Source of the DNA: Nipponacmea schrenckii
Taxonomy: Eukaryota > Mollusca > Gastropoda > Lottiidae
Direction of reading: 5' to 3'
NCBI GenBank assembly: GCA_030562195.1
Contig: JAUJPP010000012.1
Coordinates: forward strand, 8,990,001-9,054,000
DNA length: 64,000 bases
Positions within the stretch are counted from its first letter, which is position 1. Every line of letters begins with the position of its first letter. Below are positions 26,053 through 40,100 of the stretch, piece after piece. The notes under the pieces are model-generated. The model made no database searches. It was given only the letters and a program-made list of their open reading frames with translations, and was not told where the DNA came from. The position numbers and the translations under genes are program-made.

Positions 26053-27816
26053 ATGTAATAATTTACTCATATAGGTATATCTTGCAAGAGGATTATGTAT
26101 TTTTTCGATGCACGATTGAACTTGATGTGACACACGAATAAACAATGAAAAACTATGTGCCTTGTGGGAAATATGACACAGACATCCATATATTGTCACT
26201 CAATGACAATCCAGTTACCAAATAATTTTTCCCTTTTCAGGCAAAATATGCCATTAATCGAATGCTTACATTCAGCAAAATCTGGATATGTTGGTTATGA
26301 ATAAGAACCCATTGCGAAACTGAACAATTGTTCATTCCAATTATACCATTGTTACTTTCATTTTTTCCCCTTTTTGAATCTTTACAAAATGGAAAAAAAA
26401 AAAACACAATGTCATTGTAGCAGAGTGCTAATATAACCTTTCAAATGGCATGTAAAGAGAAAAATTAAACTCTGGTTACATATGAGAATAATTGTTATTG
26501 ACCTTTATTCAACCCAGACAGAGATAAGTTTATCTTCCTGTACAATAATTAAATAAACATCTGTATTATAATCAATCTCTTATCATGGTTCATATATTAT
26601 GTAAAATAAATAGTGTAATATATGCAGATATACTTGAAAACTTACTTATCTGACTGATTTATTTATTCCAACAAAGGAATGAAAATTTGATCAAAACTGA
26701 AAAATTCTCAATCTTACAAAAATTAAATTCTCTTCTGGAAACAAAAAAATCAGTTTTAGATCTTTCTTTGACATGGTGTTGTTACCTTATGGTCGCTTAT
26801 CATAAAGACAAGATTACATGATTCACCAAATGAAATAAAATTTCTGCACCAGATAAGGCTAATAACACGGATTATGATATTCTGTCATTACATAGCATGG
26901 ATGGAATAACAATATTTTGTCTTAAGCAACTAAGAAACATGTAACAATATTTTATTTCTATAATACCACTGATTTTCACAATAATTTAACTCTAGTAAAT
27001 TTCATGACAATATTTAAAACTATTTATTTATTGTACATGTAATGTTTAAACTGTAAATTTCCAAATAGAATTCTAAAATAAAATTGGTTTATGTGAGAAG
27101 TGTCTAAGTGATAAAGAACTGATAAGAAAGAAAATTTGGTTTAATTTGGGTGCTGACAGCTGAAGGACAAGAATTGGTAAATTTACTGATTGAATAGAGA
27201 ATTATAAAAGACAAGGACCAATTGATCATGTCACTTCAAACAGTTCTCACTACTGGCTTCAGGCCTCTACCATCATCATTTTGATAAAACAGTCTTTCAT
27301 CCAAGTAATATGTCTACTCCAAATATATGAGATATTTAAACATTCATTTGGAATTCAGTCCTTGGGGATATACCAGAGCTATTAATTCAGTCATTTTCTG
27401 AAACTAACCACAACAGTGTAAAAACCACTAGTCATCACAAAATAATATTTAAATAGCATTGTGAAGAAAACCGCATTATATCAATTATAAAATAGTCTTG
27501 ACACTTGTTCGGTTGTTCCTTTGAAACTGGAAATACGTTATGAAATATAAGCCAAATATTATTAGTTAATGATATTAGTTGTGTCCAATCACCATTTTAA
27601 GCAACCAGTTATAAGTTAAATAATGGATTATAATTTTATGGTACTACTCCTTAGTGTTAATATGTTATTGTAGCAGTAGCAAATGCAAATATGACTGATG
27701 ATCTTTGACAATACTTAAATAAGCACAAAATCAATGTTATTGTTTGTCAAAAAACCCTGTCATTTGTGTTATTTAGGCTGATGAAATGTCCATCAATATC
27801 ACTTTTTACAATAGGC
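26053..27816. other. gene-free stretch
   Basis: AT-rich, no supportable gene, RNA or transposon seen. Confidence 0.55.
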
Positions 27817-27950
27817 TACAATAAAGCATTCTGTTCTTGGTCCATAGCCAGTAAAATATGCCTATTAACATAGTAGTCAAATACAGTGGATTGAGAACTG
27901 TTCTTCATTTGTAATGAACTCTCCTAAGAGAAGTTGGTCCTTGCAAGGGA
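27817..27950. repeat. dispersed repeat, diverged copy (partner at 49.8 kb)
   Basis: CAATAAAGCATTCTGTTCTT, then GGTCCATAGCCAGTAAAATATG and GAACTCTCCTAAGAGAAGTT, is recognisably the same sequence as 49795-49935 (CATAAAGCGTTCCGTTCTCG, then AATAAAATGTGCC and GGAACTCTTCTGAAAGAAGTT). The class of element is unknown. The open frame starting nearby at 27914 is an accident of this repeat. Confidence 0.6.
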
Positions 27951-28199
27951 ATTGTTATGAAAATAGTTCAGATAAAAGGTTATGGTCACTAGTGACAGTT
28001 TTTACCATTTATGTCACACTGATATATCAAGTCTGTTCAAAGAATTGTCTGAAACCACCTGCTCAAAGGGGGAAAGAATGGGTACAGTTTTCAAAATGGA
28101 AGCCCAATTTCACATGATTGAACCTCTTTGAGAACAGTGTAGGCCTAAATAGCAGACCTGTATCACTAACAGAGGTGGTTGTAAAATCAGACTGTCTTA

Positions 28200-28275
28200 A
28201 CCCATGCTGAAGACAAAATCTGGACCCCTGGGTATTAGTAAGCAAGCATTTAACCTTCAATGTATCCCAAAGCTT
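28200..28275 (-). mobile_element. decayed tRNA-like SINE head fragment
   Basis: Plus-strand GGACCCCTGGGTATTAGTAA then GCAAGCATTTAACCTTCAAT resembles the corresponding part of the 3.0-kb SINE (GAACCCGGGACCTTCAGGTT then AGTGAGCAAGCGTCTAACCC). The fragment is short and indel-rich, and the SINE body is not recognisable next to it. Confidence 0.4.
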
Positions 28276-31200
28276 CATACAGATGGTTTGGAATTGAGAT
28301 ATAGCATTAAGAAAGATTGAAACATCAATATAATTTCCTAGCTAGAAATTCATTTCTTTAAATAGAAAGGAGTAGTTAAAGTCATCTTTTTACCATGTAT
28401 CCCATTAATCTATCTTATTTATTATCTACCATATTTTTAGAGCAATCATCTTTGATGTATGTATCATCAAACAGATTGCATACATTTTTCTACCAATCAA
28501 GAAAAACTTTCCCAGGGTTATTTTCCACCAGCTTATTTATATTTTTACACAGGAAACACATTAAATTTCATCCGATGATAATTCTATGTTTATTACTACA
28601 GCTAGCTGATATCAATAGCGGATTACCATTGTCAAACATATTAAGTTTTAGTTCATTTATATCATATTTATAAATGAGATATTTATATGAAATAATATTT
28701 AGTTTTTTACCATATAATTCAAACTTACCACAGAAAAATTCAAAGAGTGTTTATAAAGTTGAACATTAATGTTATGGTCATTGCACAACAACTGTATCAA
28801 ACTATTATGAGCTGAAAATGCATTTTTGTCAGAAACAATAAAAGTGGCCTTTGCCCTAATGAGAAAGATGTTTGAATACTAAGAAAGTTAGAGTATTGTA
28901 ATTTATAAGAGATGATTCTGATTCTTATCAAAATGATTACCAATTCAAACAAACCTAACTTTTCACTTTATGATGTTTGGTACGACTGAGTATCCCTAAG
29001 GAATCTCTCATCTCATAAGTTCAAAGGCAATTAATATATGCATAGAATATACATAAGAAAGAAAGAAAATCCACTGAGGATCACAACCTTGGTACCGGTA
29101 CTCAAGGATCATGATCACTTCTGACCCAGGCCCTTACAAGTAGCTAAGAAATAATTGCCCCCCCCCCCTAAAAAAAATCTAGTTCATTGAATGACTCTTT
29201 GAGTCGCATAGATGAGCTTCCCTTAAAATATTATTGCATCCCCCCCCCCTCAAGAGAGCCAGGGCTAGCTACAGACCTGCATTAAACCCATTTACAACTG
29301 TAATAAGGAAGAAAGATTAATCTGTCAAGGTCTAAAACTATAAAACAAAGAGATTGAGCCCTCAATCACCATGAGTTCACCATGACCATGCAATTCTTTG
29401 GCTTTAACTGGGTGTGTTGTAGACTGTCCTCAAGAGAAAATAGTTTTAAAAAACCTTTTCAACATCAGACAACGTAATTACCATTTTCATAATATAAAAT
29501 CTCCATCAGAAATGCCAAAATATTGATTATTTTGTACTTAACATCATCATTACAAATATTTACAAATTATAGATATTTTAAATCACTGCTGTATGAAATG
29601 AACTTCTAGGGAATAAGCTATTGCTCATTTTGAGGATTTTATTAAAAAATTATTGGCTTACTTTAACCTGATCCAAATACCAGTCATTGTTAATTCCCTT
29701 TAAAAAAATCTTTCCAATACCGGTACCGGTACTATAATTAAAGACATTAGAATGAAGACTTCAACATCAAAGACAAAATATCTTTGAAAATCAATCTCAA
29801 ATACATTGATTACATAATGCAATCTTATCAATCTAAATCATTTATTCTACACAAGAACAAAAGAATCTAGCATGACTGCAAATTGTCACTTGTTACAGGT
29901 ATAAATATTACACAATGTTTTCTAGCAGAAAAAATTAGGTAACTGGTCATATTGTTTTCTAAAAGATAAATGTCAATACCGGGTACTCTCCGAACCAAAT
30001 CTAACAAAGCTTTTTATGGCGGCATAATACTGCCAGACTGAAATAGACAACATACTTCCTAATACTGCTAATAGTAAGACATCTTCTTTTGCAGGATTTT
30101 AGACTAACATAAATTTAAATTTTTTATATGCAGGTATTAACATTGTAAACAATACTTTAATCCTGTGCGAGTGCCTTCTGTTTAGTAGTAACTTGTTACC
30201 TTTCAATCACCACAATCTCTTAATATTCAATTAATATGCCTAATTTTTATGTTTCTGATTCTATAGACTAACCAAGCACATCAAATTATTATCATAATCT
30301 ACTCTCTACACTGACATCAGAATTATAATTTCTTTTATCATTTTGAACAAAATTCAAAATAAGATTTCCAATTATATGTACTGTCTGGTATGATATTTGC
30401 CTTATACTATGTCCTTGCAACTATAGAAACTAAAAGGTACAAAACCCATTTGGTAAAACACACTTCCCTGACAGTAAATTAGCTTGTGTAAAATCCAAAT
30501 AAAAGATCTGACTTGGATGCCATTATCATCAACTCAATGATATCTCTCAAGAGTGATTTGACCACTAACAGGGGTTATTTGAAAAATTAATTCTGTAATT
30601 GTAAGGGGTGTAGTAGTAGTACTGGTACCAGTAATGCCTGCAGTAATGGAGTTAGAGGATATCTGGAGTCAGTAAATTCCAGAGTAAGCAAAAATAAAAC
30701 ACTCACATATACTTCCTTAATAGGAACGAATGCTATTAAGTGCATCTATGTTATTATTTGTATAACCCTGTCAAAGTAATCAACTTGACTCTTCACCCCA
30801 ATACAGCAGTTTGTCAGTGGGTGAACGCTTCACACTTATTCACACTTTTTTACCCTTACTTTTACAAAACATGTCTTACCTTTTAATTATGGCAATTAGT
30901 GCATATCATCAATCAATTATCACTCAATCAATAACCAGCACTGCTTTAATGCAAAACATCAATTAATTATTTATAGGCAAACAACTTGTTCAATATAAAC
31001 TCCAATATCACTAAGTAGACACCACTAAATAGCAGCGGCCATTGATTCACAGTTAACCGGAAGTTAAGAATTGTGGGATAGTCTACTTTCAATTTGTTTG
31101 ACAGGTGCCCGTAAAGTGAAAGTAGACATTGAATTAATCGATTGAGTGTCGTATTAATAAACTTACATACTTTTGATTGGCTAATTTGAGTTCATTCATA

Positions 31201-31473
31201 GAGTGTTAATTATGATATGTATGTTGTCTGATATACTGTTTCATATTTGTTTATATATGTTTCATGTCTTCATGCCTGTTTTACATCATCAAACATTGAG
31301 ATGAGTTACTTTTTAAGATTAATTTTAACGCAGCTAAATATTACAATATAATATGGTTCGCCGTATTGTATTTTAACAAAAAACTAAGATTATATAAAAA
31401 AAATGGGGTGTGGAGTTTTGGAATGTCAGTAATTAACGTTAAATTATCCATAATATCTAAAATATCTGAGATA
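28276..31473. other. gene-free stretch
   Basis: AT-rich with two short poly-C runs (about 29159-29168 and 29240-29248) and a few ACCGGTACCGGT palindromes near 29.72 kb. No exon or transposon is supported. The region around 31.02-31.13 kb is slightly GC-richer (AGCAGCGGCCATTG, TTAACCGGAAGTTAAG) and could belong to a promoter or 5' exon of the minus-strand CASK gene, but nothing in it decides that. Confidence 0.5.
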
Positions 31474-31640
31474 GGAGACAACAATTTTTATGGACATAGA
31501 CTTTTATTCATTCTATTAAGGACAACGTATTACACACACGGAAAACGCTCTAATCACGCGAGAACGTTATCTGTATGTGTAATGATACGTTGTCCTTAAT
31601 AGAATGAATAAAAGTCTATGTCCATAAAAATTGTCTTCTC
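31474..31640. mobile_element. palindromic (foldback) MITE, 167 bp
   Basis: The left arm (GAGACAACAATTTTTATGGA onwards to about 31537) is repeated almost base for base in inverted orientation in the right arm (about 31580-31640). About 55 bp per arm match nearly perfectly (CATAGACTTTTATTCATTCT / AGAATGAATAAAAGTCTATG). A weaker match continues almost to the centre near 31557. The whole element would fold as one long hairpin. No coding content and no certain target duplication. The near-identical arms point to a young copy. Confidence 0.88.
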
Positions 31641-34009
31641 TTAATGTTCAGTGATACTTCTTACATAAATGAGTATTCTCACTGGAACCATTTCTTAATA
31701 AGTTTGTCCCGTATTGGTCTGAAACTAAATCCATGCAATAACTTCTTTAAAAGCAACAAAATTTGTGACAGAAGTCAGGATTCCAAGTTCACCGCGGCTT
31801 GTATTTGCAATGTTCTTGTAACAATAATTGCTAAAACATAAGGTTTTAAATTCAACATCAAACTCAACTACAGATATAATGAAATAAGTAATGACGCGGA
31901 TCAAGATGTCTGTGGTAGCCCTAGCCGCCATTGTCCCGTTTTGTTCCAAATCGCGAGGCTGTGAACTACTGTTATGGCAATTTAAAAATGCCCCATTATC
32001 AAGATAATGTGAAATAATAAAATATCTGACAAAATATATAGAAACGAGATAGTACCTGTTCACTACGTATTATTCATGTTAATGATACTGAAAATCAAAC
32101 ATTGGTGAAAAATTGTAAGACAGAAGACGTCCATATTTAGCAATAGGCCTACTAACAGAACAGATGTAATTTGTATAATTTCGAATCACAAAGTAATAGA
32201 TTATTAAATCATTTTTTTTTAAGTTAAAATTTAAAATTTATCTAAATAAAGTATAACTCAGTTAAAGATAGCTTTCTTCTATTATAACCTTTCAATTGTA
32301 TTATTGGATAAATATGACTAAAAATTCTAATCTGTATGCTACAACTAACAGATAACCTTGTACTGTCGCATTTAAATTGAACATACCTCCCTCATTCCCG
32401 TCAATTTGGTTCTGTGTTTATAGTAAAAACAGAGGTTCCAGCCAGAATGTCGAGGTAATTCACAACTCAGACAAGTTGCATGTGACATCATCACCGTATC
32501 CGCAGTTACAATAACTATTTAATAAACAGGGTTTCATACAATTTCAAGATAAGTACTTGTTACAGGTAATCAGGCGTTAACATTGATCAACATTGTTTTT
32601 GTGGGGGGGGGGGGGTGGCCTATCTATTATTTACTATACTGAGCTAAATTCATTCGCACTTGACAGTAGTTGGTCTAATCAGTAATCACAATCTGAGCCA
32701 AGTTCACGATTCATCTAGAATAGAGTCACTCAATATGTACCCTCCATTTACAAATCTTAATTTTTGATGACATGACATACTGACATAGACATATATTTCT
32801 ATCTATTCTATATATTTTTGAAAAGTTTTGCAAAGTGAGCCAACATTTCTTGAAAAGGGTTTAATTTATAGCTCAACAATATCATAGCTTATTGAGATAA
32901 AACTGGTCACTTACGATACATTACTGTCCTTCAACACAACTTGTTAAATAAAATTCCAGAAATTCTTCACTCTCAACTTGGGCAACATTCTATGATATCT
33001 CTTCGAGTCCATTCAGATGACCAATAATATTATTCTTTCAGCGAATAAGTCATGACTTCATAGAAAACCTGCTGTTTTCCAAAGACGACCCACATATCTT
33101 ATTTTAAAACAGTGACAGGAGAGGGGTATCCCCTTACCTGATTGGGCATGATATTTATTGTAAGTTTTTCAAAGCTGGAACTTCTTATGAAATGAGTAGG
33201 TCAGGACAGGAATAGAACAGACAGGTTCATCTGTCCATCACTAGATGTGGATACCAGTAAATTTGTTATACCTTGTTTCCTGGTAGTGTAACAAATAAAC
33301 TTTTGTATACACATCAACTTGAGTTGATTGTTTAAAATTTGTGAATCTCAATTTCATCCAGATTCATAATCTGACAGTTCTGCATAGGTTTAAAGGGACA
33401 TAACTACATTTGTGCTTAAGAATCTAAATTCTGTTGGGAATAGAAAAGTTCATTCACGTTACTAGTACGATATCTAAACACATATAGAAGGAAGTTTCAA
33501 ATAAAGATACAACTTTAAAAATAAAGATGATGTTAATATGAAATACAAAACATGATGTAACAATATTTGAGAAAATGCATAGTTTTATTGAGTATGATCT
33601 TAATATTTAAAGTCAACTATTTCCCTTTGCCATTCCCAGAATAATATTGGCAGTAAACGCTGATGAACTAAATAAGTCAATATACATGCTTCCCATATAT
33701 TGAGCATAAACCAATCAAGAGACACAAACATTTCCACGAGGGTCTGAATATGTTCACGAAAGGTAAAACAATTGCGAACATACAAAATTCTAGATAAAAC
33801 TAAACTTATCTTGGCAAAAATGAATTATTATGAATTGGGATCTTAATCCCGAGCATTGTATGCATCACAATTTTCGTTTAATATTATAAGAACATATCAC
33901 TTAATATATTGAATGTCCAAAGTTACAATCAGAACTATGTTAACAATTACTATGATTTTTTTGAGGAAATCGATATTGTTGCCTACAAAAGAGGCTAATA
34001 TCATATAAT
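31641..34009. other. gene-free stretch downstream of the transglutaminase gene
   Basis: No coding exon is supported. A G12 run lies near 32604-32615. On the minus strand, GGGAATGAGGGAG followed by a donor-like GTATGT at 32386-32381 could end a non-coding 5' exon of the CASK gene; this is weak. The right part must contain the transglutaminase 3' UTR. ATTAAA (minus, 33877-33882) and AATAAA (minus, 33584-33589) are the visible poly(A)-signal candidates. Confidence 0.5.
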
Positions 34010-34151
34010 TCAAATGACTTTAAACGTGGCTTCACCATCCACACCAGATAGCTGAGTGGAAGTAAAGGTGACGTCTATCTCCTTTATACCCCGTCTCAAT
34101 GGCCAGATGGTAGCTTCTCCAACCACAGTTTCTCCTGGTTTAATAGCTTTC
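34010..34151 (-). CDS. transglutaminase coding exon 15, stop codon
   Basis: Acceptor TTATTTCAG. Encodes [20 protein letters not shown], then [18 protein letters not shown] and TGA at 34012-34010. The length after the last barrel strand is as expected for the family. Confidence 0.92.
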
Positions 34152-37100
34152 CTGAAATAAATCATTATCCATTATTATTAGTTGAAGAGTCATTGAATGA
34201 AAAATCTTAGCCTTTGTACCTTACACCTTCAAGGGTTTGTCCACGTCCGTTCCAAGAATGAGTTCCTCATTGTACTTTGAATGTCACTGTATATATCATC
34301 TACCATATGTTAATAAGCCTTTAAGTAATAAATCCAAAATACTGACCTTTTCTTATCCCGTGCTGTAACATAACATCCAGCGCATTCAAACGTAAATACA
34401 CAATTTGTTAGATTTATATGTAAAGGATTCTTAAATGAAACAGTTAATTCCGATTTTTCTCTCACTTTCATTTGACTTGGGACCTGAAACACAAATTCAG
34501 GAATAGTTGTCTTCCCAGTTGATATATGGTAATTCAAATATGGCGTTTTGGGAATTAAATTCGAAACAGAGAAAAGCAATAGTATCTATTACGGGTCTGG
34601 CACTTCCGAACCTTGCTGTAAAGATTGTACGAAATTTCATGAAAGGGATAACGAACAAATGCAAATTTCCACCAAATCTTTATTATAAATATTCGTAGCT
34701 ATGGGAGAGTTATGTTTTTCCGTGTCACATTACGAGTACAGGGAGATGTCGAGCTTTACCATGATCACATGCCTATAAATTTATCCTCACCTGGATTTTC
34801 AAATTTGGCATAGTCAAATTAAAAGATGTCTTTTTAACTAAATACTGCTTTGTTTCCTTGGCTTGAAATGCACAATAAACTGTCATGCTGGCAATTGGGT
34901 TCAGTTTGGATGCATAATCCGACATGCTGATTCCAAACTTCACTTTGCACTCTAGATAAAAAATAAAAGATACAAAATCATCACGATTCGTGTATTTATT
35001 GTTAATATGGTGTTCATTAATGGATCAAGAATGGGTTCGTTGTCCTCTTGTTTCTAGGGAATTCCTTCATATACATTAAGACATTTCTCATTAATGATAT
35101 ACTGTACAGATAAGGTACCAATAATACAACACTTTTATATATATCCATAATAAAAACTAAAGGCTTCTACATTGCTTCATATATATAATAATATACTAAG
35201 GAAATATTATGTTATTCTCTCAGGAGGGATGGCCATAAGGGTGTTCATGATCGTCTTCGCTCATGATAGGGTACTTATTTTTTTAGATCATAAAAAAGAG
35301 TATTGACTGATAATATAAAAATGACTCTCAGGAATTATACCATGTAAAAGTTGATGAAACTGTTCTGTACACAAGCTTCCTCTCCATGCCAACGCTTGTC
35401 TGAACTCTAGTCCAGATTTTAACACATTATTACACCACTCACCTGATTTAGGTTTGATAACATGGTGAGACTTTTCGCTCTTAATCTTCTTGGCTGGTAT
35501 TCCAGTATAAAAACAACTACACACAGATATACGACCATCTATAATTCTCGAGACATTAGATGTGTTCTTCATCTTCACTGATATTTGCAGTGTATTTCCA
35601 AGCGAAGTTTGGGGAATTGTCACATCCATTTTAATGTCTCGGTTGAATTTACTGGTATAAATATCCATATCTTTTCTACTTCCAAACTTATGGACAAAAG
35701 CGACAACACGTCGTTCATCTGCACTACCTATCATTGAAAATAAAAACAAAAGATAGCTTGCCAGGCAAGGTAACATACGCCCACTGGCAGCATTGAATTT
35801 GAATAATAAATTGAGCAATAACTTAAAAAAAATTCTCTGAATATTGAAGTCGAGGGCAAAGACTCAAAATCTATTCATGGAAAATCGTCCAATTCAAACT
35901 TGACCACAATCTTATCTATTTCACTACTCATACTGAGTTTCATCAAATCTGACCACCGCCTTATCAATTCCAATGTTCATACCAAATTTCATTCAAATCC
36001 ATTGAAAATTGTAGCTTCTATTGCATCAACAATACATTTTGACCTGCTGTAACTAAGTCAAGGGCAATAACTCAAAAACCGTTCATAGAAAAATCTTTAA
36101 ATTCGAAGACCGCCGTCGTATCAATTCTAATGCTCACACTAAGTTTCATTAAAATCCATAGAAAATTGAAGCTTCTATAGTGTCTACATCAAATGAATTT
36201 TTACACAATTTTACTCAGTCAAGGGCAATTACTCAAACTATTCAACGAAAAATCGCCAAATTTAAAACCTGACCACCGCCCTATCAATTCCAATGCTCAT
36301 AGCAAGTTTCATTCAAATCCATTGAAAATTGTAGCTTCTATTGCATCAACAATAAATTTTGATGTGATGTAACTAAGTCAAGGGCAATAACTCAAAAACC
36401 CTACATCGAAAATCTTCAAATTCGAACTTGACCACCGTCTTATCAATTCCAATGCTCACTCTAAGTTTAATTAAAATCCATTGGAAATTGTAGCTTTCTA
36501 TTGTGTCTACAACAAATATAGAGGCAGGGGCAATAACTCAAAAACCGTTTATCGAAAATTCGTCCAAATCGAAATTGACTGCCGTCTTATCAATTGCAAT
36601 GCTCACACCAAGTTTCATTAAAATCCATAGAAAATTGAAGCTTGTATTGTGCCTACAACAAATATAGAGGCAGAGGGCAATAACTCAAAAACCGTTTATC
36701 GAAAAATCGTCCGAATTGAACTCGACTGCCGTCTAATCAATTCAAATGCTCATACCAAGTTTCATTCAAATCCATTGAAAATTGTAGCTTCTATTGCATC
36801 AACAATATATTTTGACGTGATGTAACTAAGTCAAAGGCAATAACTCAAAAACCGTTCATCGAAAAATCTTCAAATTCGAACTTGACCGCCGTCTTATCAA
36901 TTCCAATGCTCATACCAAGTTTCATTCAAATCCATTGAAAATTGTAGCTTCTATTGTGTCTACAACAAATGTTGAAGGACCGACGGACCGACGGACAGGG
37001 GCGACGACAATATACGTCCACATATTCACGTGGACGTATAACAACAACAAACTGTCCGTATGTATCCATTTTGACGCTTACACAACACGACACTATAAAC

Positions 37101-40100
37101 ACCCAAAGGGACGAATACATTAAAAATTACTGATTAGTATTCAATGTTCTTAATTCTTGATTTCAAACGACAACTTTTGTGTTGTGGGTGATTGTGATAA
37201 CAGCAAATTAAGGATTTACCTACCTTCATTATATTTATAAAGGTGAGTTATATCATGTCTATCAGGTTTACCAATAGCCTTGGTGCTGATATATTTTCCT
37301 ATAGAATGAGAATCAACATTACATACTTCCATACTCTTATCCTCTTTAACCTGTAATACAGTGTATAGAATTGAAAGGACCTTAACTGCAGTGTGTAATC
37401 AATCATAGGAATATTGTTATTACATTATTAGATTCCATCGCACTCAGGTAAAACTAGTTTCACATCTGATTCGTCAAAAACTACAAACAAGACGATGATA
37501 TCTTGGACTGTATGATATTTGCTTCATCAAATTGCCCTTAACAAAGATACGAAGAAGAATCGAATATAACTACCGGTTGTTCAAGTTTCTAGCAATTTAT
37601 ATTATATGTGTGACCAAAGGTAGAACAATCAGTGACCAGTAAGTTGACTATAACACTTTATTTGTCGATGTCGCGCAACCTAGAATAGTGAGACTAACCT
37701 TCCAATAAATTCTGTCACCGTTAACTTCACTAAATATAAACGGAACATCATAGTTGAGATATACATGTCCTTCTTTGATAGCTTTCAACGGAGCAGGACC
37801 GCATCTCATTACACCTTTAATTAGAAATTTCAAATATAGGTATCACAATTCATCTTCTTACCCCCGAAAGGTTAAGGTATTTCAAGTTCAGCACGAATTA
37901 ATGCTCACACACTGCAGACACAACAAACCCTTCCTTCCCCACAATCTATTGAAAACATAAAGTTATCAAAACTTACTATCACTAACTTCTTGAGGTGTAG
38001 CATCATGAGCTTGCCATCCATCATAACCATCTGGTAAATCAGGTCTACGGAACCAAGATTCATTCCACACGTGGAAATTCCTGAAAAATAAACGAACACT
38101 GTTGACTGGTGTGGAGGGTTTCGCTAGGAATGCTCACAATAACAAAATATTTGATGCTGAGTCTTGACTGAGTTTGTTTACTTAATACTTAATATAGTTC
38201 GGTATATTTATTAAATCTAGAATGGTTAATAGAGGGTTACATTTAAAGGCCATTGCTTATTGTGAGTGTGACCCTTTCGAAGAAGAATTAAAATAACTCA
38301 CCAAACAGAATCATCAAGTTCATCTAAAGGTTTATCATCTTCATCAAAATGCGAGTCTATTGTGGTGCTACAGTCAGTGTCGTGAGCAGAATCAAAGTTG
38401 GTAACAGATCTTGTAGGAATCCCTAAGGCTCTCAGTACTGAAATAAAACAAATTACTATATATATAAAACAATACTTTATAGAAAACAAATAATTATTAT
38501 ATTTATTACAATTTCAAATAGGTTCTCTAGTGCTTATCCGGCAAAGATTTAGACTGCTCAAATTTCTGATGTAAAGCATTATGACTTCTGAAGGTAAGAT
38601 TTGTTTGAGGGATGATGTACTATAATCTGCTTTTGGTTCAAGATTATTGTTACTTGCTAGTTCACTTCTTTTATTGCTACAATAGTTCAACATTCTAAAT
38701 TTTACTGAGAGCTACAGTACTTGAATACCTACATGTAGTAACAACCCCAGAGAAGACCCAACATTGTCCATATTTCACTGGTTTTCCCGTCTTCATAAAC
38801 TCTTCCAAAATACTCACACTACCACTCCACGCCCATGGTTTAGTACAATTGGAGGGATATTCAGACGTCCATCGCCCTTCTAGTACTCCATGGTCATCAC
38901 AGCTATTAGCCTGGACAATATTACAAGTTCATTAGATCTTCAATGAAATGAAACCAGATTCCAATAGATTTATTCATGATGAAAATAAAATGAACTTAGT
39001 AAATTTACAACTTAAAATTCATTAACATATTATCAAAAAAAAAATCCCTGTTCTCATTATATATTAAATTTCCCATCTGATAATGCTTTAAACGAAAGAA
39101 AGAAAATTTGATTTAAAAATTTTGGTATACCTGCGCTGATATAGTTCTTACAATACTTATAACACTTCGTCTTGCACCCTCCTTTAATTCAGCCCTATCC
39201 AGTAAAAACAAAGCTGCTTCCAAACAAGGTTTGTCAAACTGCAATATCAAATAAGTAATAATCATGTTTTTTTTTCATTTTTCATAACTACATGTATAAG
39301 GCTAAGACAATTTGAAAGTGTATCGCGACCATATTTGATGTTACAAATAACATGAAATGGAGTTTTATGTACATGTCTACATTACAGTAGATTTATCGGA
39401 TATTAAGAGTACTGTGATGTCACAAGCCTTCTAAAAGTGATAAATAAGTTAAACACATACTTGTCCAAAATTCCAGGGTCTTCCTCTGTGGGAATTGCTT
39501 GAACCAACCCATATTCGACCCATTTCATTAGAAACATATTCATCTCTTTCATTACTATTCGGCATGTATACTTCATCCTCTAAAACACGAAAACGTATTA
39601 CAGTAATTAAGTGATTAATATCCTAAGATGTAAGCTAGGAAAAAAACCATTGTAGCAACAATAAATAATTGTACCCCATAGCTTTAAGGTCTTTTTGTAC
39701 TTTAATACCTTTCGCCCGGTGTTCTCCCAGCCGCTTACTAAAAAAGCTTTTGCTATGAGTTTAAATTATTATATCACATACTGCAGCTAGTTTAATTTCA
39801 TTGTAAAGTGCTTGAAATCAAATTTCTAACTATATATAACTTTATATTAGTTGTTCTCATTTAACTTTTCGAGATGTGCATAATTGAAAATAGGTGATTT
39901 TAGATATTGATGCGGACTATTGTGCGACTTGTAATTAACTTCGAGAAAAAATTCAAACAGAATTATAATGAATATTCACATTAGATTAGAAAGAAAAATG
40001 CTATTAATTAGACCGGATTAATATGTGTTAAGTAGCTAATTTGTATCGTCTGCTGTATAGAGTTACTCCTATAGAAACACTAGCATACATGTAGTTCTAA

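Noticed and set aside
35728..35818. N-terminal extension of the open frame at 35288-35818 ([18 protein letters not shown]...)
   Set aside because: The part above 35727 is intron and transposon end (GCCAGGCAAGG...); the real exon starts after the acceptor at 35728.
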